Shown one piece after another: positions 35,132 through 44,246 of a stretch of 64,000 nt of DNA (position 1 is the first letter of the stretch; every line of letters starts with the position of its first letter). The translations under genes were made by a program, and so were the position numbers. Source of the stretch: Phormidium ambiguum IAM M-71 (GTDB lineage: Bacteria; Cyanobacteriota; Cyanobacteriia; Cyanobacteriales; Aerosakkonemataceae); NCBI RefSeq assembly GCF_001904725.1, contig NZ_MRCE01000001.1, forward strand, positions 81,167-145,166, read 5' to 3'. The notes under the pieces were generated by a model. It made no database searches, was not told the DNA's origin, and was given only the letters and a program-made list of their open reading frames with translations.

Positions 35132-35497
35132 ATGCACGCGCAAGAAATTATCCGATCGATTGAAGAGTCATATTTGAAAAAGGATCTGCCACAAATCTAT
35201 GTTGGCGATACAATCAAAGTTGGCGTAGTAATCCAAGAAGGTGGCAAAGAACGCACACAGCCTTATGAAGGTGTCGTGATTGCCAAACGTAATGGCGGAA
35301 TCAACGAAACCATTACAGTCCGTCGAGTTTTCCAAAATGTGGGTGTAGAACGGGTATTTTTACTCCATTCTCCTCGGATTTCTAGCATTAAAATTATCCG
35401 TCGCGGCGATGTGCGTCGGGCTAAATTGTATTATCTGCGCGATCGCGTTGGTAAAGCGACTCGCCTGAAACAACGTTTCGATCGCCCCACCAACTAA
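35132..35497 (+). CDS. rplS: 50S ribosomal protein L19
   Basis: L19 sits at the 30S-50S interface. The protein shows the family core [42 protein letters not shown] and the end [26 protein letters not shown]. Start is taken at ATG 35132 (MHAQEII), giving 121 residues, the usual length; an upstream GTG would add six residues. It lies just upstream of tRNA-Trp and the secE-nusG-L11-L1 block. Confidence 0.95.
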   Translation: MHAQEIIRSIEESYLKKDLPQIYVGDTIKVGVVIQEGGKERTQPYEGVVIAKRNGGINETITVRRVFQNVGVERVFLLHSPRISSIKIIRRGDVRRAKLYYLRDRVGKATRLKQRFDRPTN

Positions 35498-35668
35498 AGG
35501 AATGGGGAAATGGGGAGATGGGGGCAAATTTTGGCGATCGCCTGTCTCTTTTGACTACACCCCAAAAGTTTAGGAGGTAATTTGCGAAAAAAAGTTAGCA
35601 AACCAACTCTTTTTGCGCTAGACTAAGATAATGCAATGGGAAAACAACCAAAGCAGACTCACAAGTAA

Positions 35669-35741
35669 GCGCTCTTAGTTCAGTTGGTAGAACGCAGGTC
35701 TCCAAAACCTGATGTCGGGGGTTCGAGTCCTCCAGGGCGCG
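35669..35741 (+). tRNA. trnW: tRNA-Trp (anticodon CCA)
   Basis: The 73-base cloverleaf has the acceptor arm GCGCTCT/AGGGCGC (with G-U pairs), a D-loop with TTCAGTTGGTAGAA, the anticodon stem CAGGT/ACCTG around CTCCAAA with CCA at 35702-35704, and the T-arm GGGGGTTCGAGTCCTCC. The terminal CCA is not encoded. Placement ahead of secE is the usual cyanobacterial order. Confidence 0.97.
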
Positions 35742-35746
35742 TAGTC

Positions 35747-35780
35747 AACCCAGACACTAGAATTAGAATCTGGGTTTTTT
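35747..35780 (+). terminator. terminator after tRNA-Trp
   Basis: AACCCAGA (35747-35754) pairs with TCTGGGTT (35769-35776), and the T-tract continues to 35780. It ends the tRNA transcript and separates it from secE. Confidence 0.85.
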
Positions 35781-36027
35781 ATTGTGAGTAGCCTTAACCC
35801 AGCATTAGCTGAAATCTTGCCAAAATTCAGCCAATTTCTCCGCGATTCTGAAAAATACAGAGCTATGGTGATTACAGGCAAACACAATATAAAATAGTAC
35901 TTTGAGTGGTCAATGAGGAATAGCATTCTTAAACAAATGCCATAAAACTGGGAAATATTAATTTCAAGAGTATGGTCATTTTTTAAGAGTTCTGTAAATC
36001 AAAAGAAAAACGGGGGAATAGAAGAAC

Positions 36028-36252
36028 GTGGCGAAAAAAGATGAAGCAGAAACTGAAGAAAAACAAGCTGGGTTTAGCGCCGTCAAGTTTTTACAAGGAA
36101 CCAAAGAAGAACTAGATAAGGTAGTTTGGCCTAGTAGACAGCAGTTGATCAGCGAATCTGCTGCGGTAATTTTAATGGTTATTCTCTCGGCACTTTTGAT
36201 TTATCTAGTAGACAACTTTTTTGGTTGGGGATCGGCAAAGGTGTTCGGATGA
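36028..36252 (+). CDS. secE: preprotein translocase subunit SecE
   Basis: SecE clamps SecY in the Sec channel. The 74-aa protein has the family cytosolic amphipathic helix FLQGTKEELDKVVWPSRQQLISES and one membrane helix (AAVILMVILSALLIYLVDNFFG, ~48-69). This is the short one-helix form. Start is GTG 36028, preceded by a GGGGGA-type ribosome site. Its stop overlaps the nusG start (ATGA). Confidence 0.95.
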   Translation: MAKKDEAETEEKQAGFSAVKFLQGTKEELDKVVWPSRQQLISESAAVILMVILSALLIYLVDNFFGWGSAKVFG

Positions 36253-36896
36253 GTTTTACAACAGAGGAACCAGACGATCGGGAGCAGCGAGAAACAGCAT
36301 CGGACGCAGGATTATCAGCAGAAGACTTTCACCAAGGACTTCGTTGGTATGCTGTGCAAGTAGCTTCTGGCTGTGAAAAGCGCGTCAAAACCAACCTGGA
36401 ACAGCGCATCGAAACTTTAGATGTAGCTGACCGAATTTTTCAAGTCCAAATTCCTCAGACACCTGCTGTAAAAATCCGTAAGGATGGCAGCAGACAACAT
36501 AGCGAAGAAAAAGTTTTCCCAGGCTATGTACTTGTCCAGATGATCATGGATGATGAAAGCTGGCAGGTTGTCAAAAACACACCAAATGTGATTAACTTTG
36601 TCGGGGCAGAACAAAAACGCCGTTACGGAAGGGGTAGAGGTCACGTCAAACCAGTGCCGCTAAGCCACACTGAAGTCGAAAGAATATTCAGGCAAGCACG
36701 CGAGCAAGAGCCTGTCGTGAAAATCGATATGGCTGTGGGAGACAGAATCATCGTCCTTTCGGGGCCTTTCAAAGATTTTGAAGGCGAGGTAATTGAAGTC
36801 AGCCCAGAGCGAAGCAAGCTAAAAGCACTACTATCGATATTTGGGCGGGATACGCCTGTGGAATTGGAATTTAATCAGGTTCAAAAACAAAGCTAA
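36249..36896 (+). CDS. nusG: transcription termination/antitermination factor NusG
   Basis: NusG binds RNA polymerase and modulates pausing and Rho action. The NGN domain shows LRWYAVQVASGCEKRVKTNLEQRI and VFPGYVLVQMIMDDESWQVVKNTPNVINFVG. The KOW domain shows VGDRIIVLSGPFKDFEGEVIEVSPERSKLKALLSIFGRDTPVELEF. The first ~35 residues are an acidic extension usual in cyanobacteria. ATG 36249 overlaps the secE stop by four bases. Confidence 0.96.
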   Translation: MSFTTEEPDDREQRETASDAGLSAEDFHQGLRWYAVQVASGCEKRVKTNLEQRIETLDVADRIFQVQIPQTPAVKIRKDGSRQHSEEKVFPGYVLVQMIMDDESWQVVKNTPNVINFVGAEQKRRYGRGRGHVKPVPLSHTEVERIFRQAREQEPVVKIDMAVGDRIIVLSGPFKDFEGEVIEVSPERSKLKALLSIFGRDTPVELEFNQVQKQS

Positions 36897-36904
36897 CGAA
36901 ATAG

Positions 36905-37330
36905 ATGGCGAAAAAAGTTGTAGCAATGATTAAGTTGGCCTTGAATGCAGGCAAGGCCAATCCAGCCCCTCCTGTAGGCCCAGCACTGGGTCAGCATGGG
37001 GTGAATATTATGGCGTTTTGCAAAGAGTATAACGCCAGAACTGCCGATCAAGCTGGGATGGTCATCCCGGTAGAAATCTCGGTTTATGAAGATCGCAGTT
37101 TTACCTTTGTACTGAAAACTCCTCCAGCTTCGGTTTTAATTACCAAAGCAGCAGGAGTAGCTAAAGGTTCAGATCAACCTAATCGGAAGAAAGTTGGCTC
37201 AATTACTAGAGCGCAACTGCGAGAAATTGCCCAAACTAAATTGCCCGACCTCAATGCTAATGACATTGATGCGGCAATGAATATTGTGGAAGGTACAGCC
37301 CGGAATATGGGTATTACCGTTACAGATTAG
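36905..37330 (+). CDS. rplK: 50S ribosomal protein L11
   Basis: L11 forms the GTPase-associated centre with L10/L12. The protein carries the signature [33 protein letters not shown] and the C-terminal RNA-binding domain ending in [11 protein letters not shown]. Length 141 aa is exact for the family. It starts eight bases after nusG and is clearly cotranscribed. Confidence 0.97.
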   Translation: MAKKVVAMIKLALNAGKANPAPPVGPALGQHGVNIMAFCKEYNARTADQAGMVIPVEISVYEDRSFTFVLKTPPASVLITKAAGVAKGSDQPNRKKVGSITRAQLREIAQTKLPDLNANDIDAAMNIVEGTARNMGITVTD

Positions 37331-37429
37331 GGACTGGCTGCAAATTTCCGATCGGCCTAAAAGTAAATTTTTTGTTAACCATATCGGGGGAGAAGGAAGA
37401 CTTCGTTAGAAACCCCAGGAGATAACAAG

Positions 37430-38143
37430 GTGAAAAAAGTATCGCGCAGACTTGAAGAACTGCGAAAAAAAGTTGAAGAAAGACCTTACCAGCCGTTAGA
37501 AGCGCTGAATTTGTTAAAAGAGACAGCAACGGCGAAGTTTCCAGAGTCAGCAGAAGCTCACATTCGCTTGGGTATTGACCCAAAGTATGCTGACCAACAG
37601 TTGCGGACAACAGTAGCGTTGCCGAAAGGAACAGGTCAAACCGTGCGGGTGGCAGTAATCGCTCGTGGGGAGAAAGTAACAGAAGCAAGTAATGCAGGTG
37701 CGGATGTAGTAGGCTCGGAAGAGTTGATCGACGAAATCCAAAAAGGCAGAATGGATTTTGATAAGCTGATCGCAACTCCCGACGTGATGCCGCAAGTAGC
37801 AAAATTAGGTAAATTGCTTGGCCCTCGTGGTTTGATGCCGTCGCCAAAAGGTGGTACAGTAACTTTTGATATTGCAGCTGCGATCGAAGAGTTCAAAGCT
37901 GGTAAACTAGAATTTCGTGCCGATCGAACTGGGATTGTTCATATCCTATTTGGGAAAGCATCGTTCTCAGCACAAGATTTGCTGGTGAACTTGAAGGCGT
38001 TACAAGAGACGATCGATCGTAACCGCCCTTCTGGTGCTAAAGGTCGTTACTGGCGGAGCGTGTATATCTCTTCAACGATGGGACCATCAATCGAAGTTGA
38101 TATTAGCGCCTTACGAGATTTAAAACTGACTGAGGCAGCTTAG
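37430..38143 (+). CDS. rplA: 50S ribosomal protein L1
   Basis: L1 builds the mobile L1 stalk at the E site and often represses its own operon. The sequence shows [62 protein letters not shown] and [18 protein letters not shown]. Length 237 aa is typical. The start is GTG 37430, preceded by AGGAGAT. The 99-base gap after rplK is longer than the others and may hold a regulatory structure. Confidence 0.97.
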   Translation: MKKVSRRLEELRKKVEERPYQPLEALNLLKETATAKFPESAEAHIRLGIDPKYADQQLRTTVALPKGTGQTVRVAVIARGEKVTEASNAGADVVGSEELIDEIQKGRMDFDKLIATPDVMPQVAKLGKLLGPRGLMPSPKGGTVTFDIAAAIEEFKAGKLEFRADRTGIVHILFGKASFSAQDLLVNLKALQETIDRNRPSGAKGRYWRSVYISSTMGPSIEVDISALRDLKLTEAA

Positions 38144-38214
38144 TGAAATTTTAGATTTTAGATTTTAGATTTGGGATTTGATTTCCCTCTGAAATTTAAA
38201 ATGACCCCAACAAA

Positions 38215-38427
38215 AAACCCCAACTGAATAGGTACAGCCAATGACAGCAGGTGCTTTATGGCTTAATATTCCTGCCGAGGTGAACGCCTTGTAGCTTTTC
38301 TGTTTGCCACCAATGTTTGAGCAAGTGGCAAATTTAAGAAAAATGCGTTAAGCGTGACCCCGGCTGAGTAGCTGGGGTTTTTGAGTTGATGGGGATATAA
38401 AGACCGGGATAAGGAGGTGAAACGATA
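38215..38427 (+). ncRNA. ribosomal protein L10 leader
   Basis: The rplA-rplJ spacer contains the conserved leader core GACAGCAGGTGCTT (near 38244) and ATTCCTGCCGAGGTGAA (near 38268), followed by an attenuator hairpin. This is the L10(L12)4-binding mRNA leader that lets L10 repress rplJ-rplL. The alternating AGCAGG/CCTGCC pairing forms the base of the kink-turn structure. Confidence 0.8.
38357..38382 (+). terminator. attenuator hairpin in the L10 leader
   Basis: ACCCCGGCT (38357-38365) pairs with AGCTGGGGT (38370-38378), one G-U pair, loop GAGT, then TTTTT. Its place inside the leader, 45 bases before rplJ, suggests transcription attenuation linked to L10 binding. Confidence 0.8.
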
Positions 38428-38982
38428 ATGGGTAGAACCAAAGAAAGTAAAGATGCGATTATCACCGAACTCAAGGAGAGCTTGAGCGAATCCCAGATGG
38501 CGATTGTCATCGACTACCAAGGACTATCCGTTGCTGAAATCACTGATTTGCGGCGGCGCTTGCGTCCCAAAGGTGCTAGTTGCAAGGTGACAAAAAACAC
38601 CTTGATGGGCATTGCGGTTGATGGTGATGACAGATGGCAACCAATGGAGGAATTCCTGAAGGGTTCTTCAGCATTCTTGTTGGTGAAGGACGATTTTGGT
38701 GGCGCAATTAAAGCTTACCAAGACTTCCAAAAAGCCACTAAGAAGAGTGCTCTTCGCGGTGGTGTCATGGATGGTAAAGCTTTGAGTGAAGCTGATATCA
38801 AAGCGATCGCAGATTTGCCATCCAAGGAACAACTCATGGCACAAATTGCTGGTGCTTTGAATGCCGTAACCGCAAAAATTGCGATCGGAATCAAAGAAGT
38901 TCCTGCTTCTGTGGCGCGTGGTTTACAAGCTTACGCCGACAAAGACAAAGACAACAACGGTGCTTCCAACGAAGCAGCTTAG
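38428..38982 (+). CDS. rplJ: 50S ribosomal protein L10
   Basis: L10 anchors the L7/L12 dimers to the ribosome. The sequence GRTKESKDAIITELKESLSESQMAIVIDYQGLSVAEITDLRRRLR and KNTLMGIAV are family blocks, and the C-terminal helix binds L12. Length 184 aa is usual for cyanobacteria. A strong ribosome site (AAGGAGGTGA) precedes the start. Expression is probably controlled by the upstream leader. Confidence 0.97.
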   Translation: MGRTKESKDAIITELKESLSESQMAIVIDYQGLSVAEITDLRRRLRPKGASCKVTKNTLMGIAVDGDDRWQPMEEFLKGSSAFLLVKDDFGGAIKAYQDFQKATKKSALRGGVMDGKALSEADIKAIADLPSKEQLMAQIAGALNAVTAKIAIGIKEVPASVARGLQAYADKDKDNNGASNEAA

Positions 38983-39081
38983 TTATTTGTAAATCGTCAT
39001 TAGTTTTAAATTACTCATTTAAACCAATGACAAATCACAAATAACAAATGACCAAATTTAGTTAATTTTTAGGAGTTTACA

Positions 39082-39477
39082 ATGTCTGCTGTAACCGATG
39101 AAATTTTGGAAAAACTAAAAGGCTTAACACTGTTAGAAGCTGCGGAATTAGTTAAGCAAATCGAAGAAGCTTTTGGTGTTAGTGCTGCTGCTCCCGCAGG
39201 TGGCATGATGATGATGGCTGCTCCTGGTGCTGGTGCTGCTCCTGCTGAAGCAGCTGAAGAACAAACCGAATTTACCGTAACCTTGGAAGATGTTCCTGCT
39301 GATAAGAAGATTGCGGTTCTGAAGGTAGTTCGTGGTATTACTGGCTTAGGTCTGAAAGAAGCTAAAGATTTAGTAGAAGCTACTCCTAAAGCTATTAAGG
39401 AAAACATCAAGAAAGAAGAAGCTGAAGATATCAAGAAACAATTGGAAGAAGCTGGCGGTAAAGTTTCCGTTAAGTAA
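39082..39477 (+). CDS. rplL: 50S ribosomal protein L7/L12
   Basis: L7/L12 forms the flexible stalk that recruits translation GTPases. The dimerising N-terminal helices ([26 protein letters not shown]) are joined by an Ala/Gly/Met-rich hinge (~38-58) to the C-terminal domain ([37 protein letters not shown]). Length 131 aa is normal. It ends the operon at the terminator 39506-39530. Confidence 0.97.
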   Translation: MSAVTDEILEKLKGLTLLEAAELVKQIEEAFGVSAAAPAGGMMMMAAPGAGAAPAEAAEEQTEFTVTLEDVPADKKIAVLKVVRGITGLGLKEAKDLVEATPKAIKENIKKEEAEDIKKQLEEAGGKVSVK

Positions 39478-39505
39478 TCTTTTAATTTTCAGCTTTCTAT
39501 CACCT

Positions 39506-39530
39506 GAGTCCCAATGGGACTCTTTTTTTT
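39506..39530 (+). terminator. terminator of rplJ-rplL
   Basis: GAGTCCC (39506-39512) pairs with GGGACTC (39516-39522) and is followed by eight T residues. Its last two bases overlap the stop codon of the convergent kinase gene. Confidence 0.92.
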
Positions 39531-41328
39531 ATCTTAAATCTGCATCCCAAATGGCGATATAGATTTGATCTTTTTTATCTCGGATGATTTCGCCTTTCAA
39601 GGAACCACTGGTGAACCTTTCCTTTCTCGATTGTCGTTGATAGACATTTTCGAGTTTTCGATTAATGTCATCCCCAACGCTACCCAAAAGTAATTCGTCT
39701 ACTGTTTTTTGAATGGTAGGAAGCTCAACGGATTGGTTAAAAGCTATTTCCGTTTCCCGAATCACTTGAGTTTGGGGATCGTATAAATAGCCTAAGCTGA
39801 TTTGACCTGGTAAATAATCGGTATAGCTAACGGCGCGAGTATTCCATTGTCCTCTAGTATCGAAACTTGGTTTACCTAAAGCTTGTTTGACAGTACTAAT
39901 CGGCGTACCAACAGGAAAAGCAGGTATGTTTTGCTGTACCTGTGTGGGAGTGCTAGTTGGTGTTTCTGGTTCGGTTTGGGTTGGGGTTGGTATGGGGGAA
40001 GGCGTTTCGGTAACTTCTGGAGTTGGTACGGTTTCAGGTGAGAGTGTCGGTGAAGGTGAAGGGAGTGATACTGCTGGGGATTCTGTAATAGGAGTCGGCG
40101 CTGGCGAGAATGTTTCCTCCTTGCTCTGTTGTGGAGTGCGAGTTGGTAAGGATGTTTCCCCCCTGCTCCCCTGCTCCCCTGCTCCCCTGCTCTGTTGTGG
40201 AGTGCGAGTTGGTAAGGATGTTTCCCCTCTGATCTCCTGCTCTCCTGCTCCCCTGCTCCTCTCTGGAGTGCGAGGTTGTGGTGCTGTGGGAGAGGGTACG
40301 ATCGCTTTTTCTGGCGTTCTTGGCGGAGTTTTTGCCAAGATGATACCGACAACAGAGGCGACGAGTATAGCTGCTGCGATCGCAATTTTTCCCCCCATTC
40401 CTCTACTAGAGGAATTTGTGGGTAATGCTACAGTTTGTCTAGATGCCCTAGCGGGAGAAACTGCTACTGTTGCTTGTTGCGAGAGATTGTTGGGATTGAC
40501 GGGAGTGGGGGAAGTTTGTAAAGCATCGAGCATTTGACGGGCGGTAGGATAGCGATCTTTGGGATGAGATTTGATCGATCGATCCAAAACTGCTACTAAG
40601 TTGGGGTCAATATTTGCGGCATATTGATGCCAAATAAACTCACTTGTTTGAGGATCTACTTCTAATTCTTGGGGTAATTTCCCCGTCAATAAATAGATAG
40701 CTGTTAATCCTAAACTATACAAATCGCTTGAGTAAATGGGTTTACCAGCAGCTTGTTCAATAGACATAAATCCCGGCGTTCCAATTACCATTGAGTGAGT
40801 TGGATTGCCTTGAGAATTTACTGCCGTTATCATAGTTTCTTTGAGTGCGCCAAAATCAATTAATACAGGTTTGTTATCTCGTTGGCGCAAAATTATATTG
40901 TCTGGTTTAATATCTCGATGAATGATGCCTTGAGTATGAATAAATTCGAGGATTGGTAAAATATTGATGAGGATGTTTTGGACAGTGCGATCGCTTAATT
41001 TACCTTGTTTTTGGATTTGTTCGGTTAATGTTTCTCCTTCGATAAATTCTTGAACTAAATAAAACTCTTGATTTTCTTCAAAGTAAGCATATAACTGAGG
41101 AATTTGATCGTGAGAGTCACCCAGTTTCTCTAAAATAGTTGCTTCTCGGTGGAAACGTTGTTGAGTTAACTGATAAACTTGGGCGTTTTGCGCGATCGGT
41201 TTAAGTTGCTTAATTACACAGCGCCGACGGGAAGGTAAATGAGTATCTTCTGCTAAAAAAGTGTGACCAAATCCACCAACGGCGAGCGATCGAATAATTT
41301 GATAGCGATTGTTCAAAAACGTTTGCAT
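39529..41328 (-). CDS. membrane-anchored Ser/Thr protein kinase with repeat-expanded linker
   Basis: Residues 9-270 are a Hanks-type kinase: Gly loop LAVGGFGHTFLAED, Lys40 in CVIKQL, catalytic HRDIKPDN (137-144, Asp139), DFGA (158-161) and GTPGFMSIEQ. One membrane helix lies at 312-333. A Pro/Thr/Ser-rich linker (~335-460) includes 22-residue repeats. A C-terminal ~130-residue domain follows, starting near PAFPVGTPISTVKQALG, which recurs in cyanobacterial kinases of this type. Targets are unknown. The linker expansion (40123-40269) is built from the CCCCTGCT octamer seen in spacers. Confidence 0.9.
   Translation of the reverse strand: MQTFLNNRYQIIRSLAVGGFGHTFLAEDTHLPSRRRCVIKQLKPIAQNAQVYQLTQQRFHREATILEKLGDSHDQIPQLYAYFEENQEFYLVQEFIEGETLTEQIQKQGKLSDRTVQNILINILPILEFIHTQGIIHRDIKPDNIILRQRDNKPVLIDFGALKETMITAVNSQGNPTHSMVIGTPGFMSIEQAAGKPIYSSDLYSLGLTAIYLLTGKLPQELEVDPQTSEFIWHQYAANIDPNLVAVLDRSIKSHPKDRYPTARQMLDALQTSPTPVNPNNLSQQATVAVSPARASRQTVALPTNSSSRGMGGKIAIAAAILVASVVGIILAKTPPRTPEKAIVPSPTAPQPRTPERSRGAGEQEIRGETSLPTRTPQQSRGAGEQGSRGETSLPTRTPQQSKEETFSPAPTPITESPAVSLPSPSPTLSPETVPTPEVTETPSPIPTPTQTEPETPTSTPTQVQQNIPAFPVGTPISTVKQALGKPSFDTRGQWNTRAVSYTDYLPGQISLGYLYDPQTQVIRETEIAFNQSVELPTIQKTVDELLLGSVGDDINRKLENVYQRQSRKERFTSGSLKGEIIRDKKDQIYIAIWDADLR
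40123..40269 (-). repeat. 66-bp coding repeat containing CCCCTGCT octamers
   Basis: Two full 22-residue units (residues 354-375 and 376-397, beginning TPERSRGAGEQ and TPQQSRGAGEQ) and the start of a third are encoded here. On the + strand the sequence holds runs of CCCCTGCT, the same octamer as at 3374-3395. Confidence 0.85.
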
Positions 41329-41429
41329 AATAGTAATTTACTAAGTTTATTGAATTTATATTTATAAGTTTTCTAGGGAACGGCAGAATTTTCAATTAAT
41401 TTCTAATCCCAGTCCCCAGTCCATAATCT

Positions 41430-41975
41430 CTACTTCAAATCAAGCAAACCGCTATCTTTCAACTTAGGATTAAATCGAATTTCTTCTTGACAACCGCGAC
41501 TTTTAAGAGTTTCTAAAATTTCTGCTTCTACTCTCCGGGCGACATTCTTTAAAACTTTAGATTGTGCTAATTCCTCACCTGCAACTTTTTCATAATTAGC
41601 TTTTTCTTCATCTGTCATTAAAGGTTTAATATCAATAGCTTCAGTCCATTTAGCTTTATCAACGTCATTACCAACTGGAGTTTCACCATTTTCTGCAATC
41701 CAATTATTCATCGTACTTTCTAAAATTGTTCGATTCGGCTTTTCAATTGTTTGTACTTTTAGCCAATGACAATTTTGTGGTTGACGAACAAGATGTTGTT
41801 TTAAGCTGAGATAAACATCGCGGGAGTAGCCGACAAATTTCAGGGTTTTTTCTCGATCAAAAATTGCATACACACCAATTTTACCAGATACATTTGAAGG
41901 CAATAAGCCATTCTCATCCAGATATTTAAGTTCTGCTAAAGTGGCGAGGGAAGGAGAATCTGTTTCGGTTGACAT
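41430..41975 (-). CDS. GIY-YIG nuclease-like protein
   Basis: Residues ~32-85 match a GIY-YIG fold: GKIGVYAIFDREKTLKFVGYSRDVYLSLKQHL, with the first motif changed to GVYAIFD and the second to FVGYS. Bona fide nucleases have catalytic Tyr, Arg and Glu. Arg52 in YSRD and a Glu in ILESTMNNWI may fill those roles. The C-terminal ~90 residues are helical and Glu/Lys-rich. The combination is a common cyanobacterial and plant plastid architecture whose substrate I cannot name. It lies about 100 bases from the kinase start, same direction. Confidence 0.75.
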   Translation of the reverse strand: MSTETDSPSLATLAELKYLDENGLLPSNVSGKIGVYAIFDREKTLKFVGYSRDVYLSLKQHLVRQPQNCHWLKVQTIEKPNRTILESTMNNWIAENGETPVGNDVDKAKWTEAIDIKPLMTDEEKANYEKVAGEELAQSKVLKNVARRVEAEILETLKSRGCQEEIRFNPKLKDSGLLDLK

Positions 41976-42068
41976 AGTTTTTGTGTAGTTTAGTTGACGA
42001 ATTTGGAAAATTAATGAACTTAAAGATATCTAATCCAAGGTTTTATTTTCTGCTTATTTAACTAAAGT

Positions 42069-43121
42069 TTAACAAATGCGGGGTAATTGTTCGCCACTTA
42101 ACATATCAATAATGCGATTTGCACCAATTTTACTTCGCATTGTTACCAAAGAATTAGCATCTTTTGTCACTTTACCAATAATTGCTGCTTGATTTCCCAA
42201 AGGATGCGTTTTCATTATGGCTAAAGCTTTCTCTGCATCTTTTTCTGGTACAAAGGTAATAAATCTACCTTCATTTGCTACATATAAAGGATCGAAACCG
42301 AGTATTTCGCACGCACCTTGCACATCTTCTTGTACGGGAATCGCATTTTCATCAATAAAAATATTGACATTAGCAGCGCTAGAAATTTCGTTTAAAGTAC
42401 TTGCCATTCCCCCGCGAGTTAAATCGCGCATACAATGAATTTCTATATCTGATTTTATTAGTTTTATTACTAAATCAGCTAAAGGCGCAGAATCAGTTTC
42501 GATAGTAGTTTCAAATTCCAAACCTTCTCTGACTGCCATGATTGCGATGCCATGTCTGCCGATATCTCCATTCAATAAAAGTATATCTCCAGGTTGAACA
42601 GATTGCGGAGATATTGTTAGGGAATGTTCAATCACTCCTACCCCAGCAGTATTAATAAAAATTCCGTCGCCTTTACCTTTATCAACTACTTTTGTATCTC
42701 CAGTAATAATTTTTACTTTAGCTATTTCTGCTGCTTGTTGCATGGATTGTACAACTTGCCAAAGAGTTTCCATTGGCAAACCTTCTTCTAATATAAATCC
42801 AGCGCTAAGATATAAAGGGCGTGCTCCCGCCATTGCTAAATCGTTGACGGTTCCATGAATGGCTAAGGAACCTATATCGCCTCCAGGGAAAAATAAAGGG
42901 CGGACGACATAAGAATCAGTAGTAAAGGCTATTTTATTGTGGGAAAGCTGCAATGAAGCAGCATCATGTTGAATACTTTTGGGAGTGCCAAAAGTTGGAA
43001 TAAACATTTTTTCAATTAACTGTTGCATTAATTTTCCGCCGCCACCATGCGCTAACAAAATGTGGGGATATTGTTGGATAGGAATTGGGCAATTTAGGTT
43101 AAATTCGGGATTTTTTTCCAT
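42069..43121 (-). CDS. hypE: hydrogenase maturation protein HypE
   Basis: HypE dehydrates the HypF-made thiocarbamoyl group to a cyanide ligand for the NiFe hydrogenase. The sequence has [55 protein letters not shown] and [17 protein letters not shown]. It ends in PRIC, the C-terminal cysteine that carries the thiocarbamate. ATG 43121 matches the family N-terminus; a further upstream ATG at 43226 would add 35 AT-rich residues. No other hyp gene or hydrogenase structural gene is in the window, but hupE lies next, in divergent orientation. Confidence 0.93.
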   Translation of the reverse strand: MEKNPEFNLNCPIPIQQYPHILLAHGGGGKLMQQLIEKMFIPTFGTPKSIQHDAASLQLSHNKIAFTTDSYVVRPLFFPGGDIGSLAIHGTVNDLAMAGARPLYLSAGFILEEGLPMETLWQVVQSMQQAAEIAKVKIITGDTKVVDKGKGDGIFINTAGVGVIEHSLTISPQSVQPGDILLLNGDIGRHGIAIMAVREGLEFETTIETDSAPLADLVIKLIKSDIEIHCMRDLTRGGMASTLNEISSAANVNIFIDENAIPVQEDVQGACEILGFDPLYVANEGRFITFVPEKDAEKALAIMKTHPLGNQAAIIGKVTKDANSLVTMRSKIGANRIIDMLSGEQLPRIC

Positions 43122-43435
43122 GTTTTCTATGTAGTTTAACTGAATTAAATTAATTTGCTTTGTTACAGTTTTAAAGAATTTAGATAGATTTTTATTTTTT
43201 TTATATATAATGATAGGTTTATTCATTTTTCGATATACAAATTTGCTAAAGCTAAATTAATCATAATATTTCCATACTAAACAACTTTTCTAAATAAAAA
43301 CCTCATTCGATACTTTCCTAAAGAACTAACAGTGCGGTAAAATACCGAAGCTCAGTCGATGCTGTCGCTTGGTAGCTACTGTAATCAGAATACCGATCGA
43401 CAGTGAGAGTGCGATCGCTCTGCGAGGAACAGATT

Positions 43436-44143
43436 ATGTCCAAAAATTCCCTTTCACTCTACAAATCTTCTACCACTTCAGCTGCCCCTTTTTCCCATCA
43501 ACAAAAATTATTACCACAACTGAGGATGATTTCCATCTTCAGTTTAGTAGTAATCGGATTTTTCGGTGTTGCCCAAAAAGCAATGGCGCATCACGCGATG
43601 GGAAATCAAATGCCGACAAACTTCTTTGAAGGTTTTGTCTCAGGTTTAGCCCACCCAATCATTGGTTTAGATCATTTTGCTTTCATTATTGCTAGTGGTT
43701 TTTTAGCAGTAGGATTAACAAGAGGCATATTAATTCCTACTGGTTTTGTCGTCGCTTCTGTAGCCGGAACCATACTACATTTACAGCAAATTAACTTACC
43801 AGGAAACGAAATCATTATTGCTTGTTCTGTAATAATTTTTGGTATTCTGCTTGTAGCGCAAAAACAGTTAAATTTAACTTGGTTAATTGCTTTAGCTACT
43901 GTGGCTGGGTTATTTCACGGTTATGCTTACGGAGAATCAATTGTTGGCGCACAAATGACTCCTTTGTTTGCTTATCTTTTGGGGTTTAGTATTATTCAGT
44001 TAGCGATCGCTATCATCGCTTTAACAACTGGTAACTTATTAACTCAAAAATTTACCAATTTAACTGTTTCACCCTTGCGTCTAGCCGGATTCGCCATTTC
44101 TGCCATCGGCGTAGTTTTCCTGTCTAATTCCCTAATTGGTTAA
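43436..44143 (+). CDS. hupE: HupE/UreJ family metal transporter
   Basis: HupE/UreJ proteins are inner-membrane permeases for Ni2+ or Co2+. The 235-aa protein starts with ~45 residues containing a hydrophobic segment and a cleavage-like site (VAQKAMAHH). The family motif HPIIGLDHFAFIIASGFLAVG follows, with its HP-x4-DH metal site, and further helices include GLFHGYAYGES. Placement between hypE and a CobW-type GTPase suggests nickel or cobalt supply. ATG 43436 is used; an upstream GTG in frame would add 11 residues. Confidence 0.85.
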   Translation: MSKNSLSLYKSSTTSAAPFSHQQKLLPQLRMISIFSLVVIGFFGVAQKAMAHHAMGNQMPTNFFEGFVSGLAHPIIGLDHFAFIIASGFLAVGLTRGILIPTGFVVASVAGTILHLQQINLPGNEIIIACSVIIFGILLVAQKQLNLTWLIALATVAGLFHGYAYGESIVGAQMTPLFAYLLGFSIIQLAIAIIALTTGNLLTQKFTNLTVSPLRLAGFAISAIGVVFLSNSLIG

Positions 44144-44246
44144 TCAAAGTATTTCTTGGTAATAGATAATGAGTAATGGGTAATTGGCAACAATTAAGAA
44201 AATTACCAACTACCCACTACTATCTACCAATTACCACTTAAAAAAA

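Noticed and set aside
37320-37847. Minus-strand frame of 175 residues opposite rplA
   Set aside because: Antisense shadow of a ribosomal protein gene.
39887-40537. Plus-strand frame of 216 residues with Gly/Val repeats opposite the kinase linker
   Set aside because: Mirror of the Pro/Thr-rich repeat linker; no start context and no independent family.
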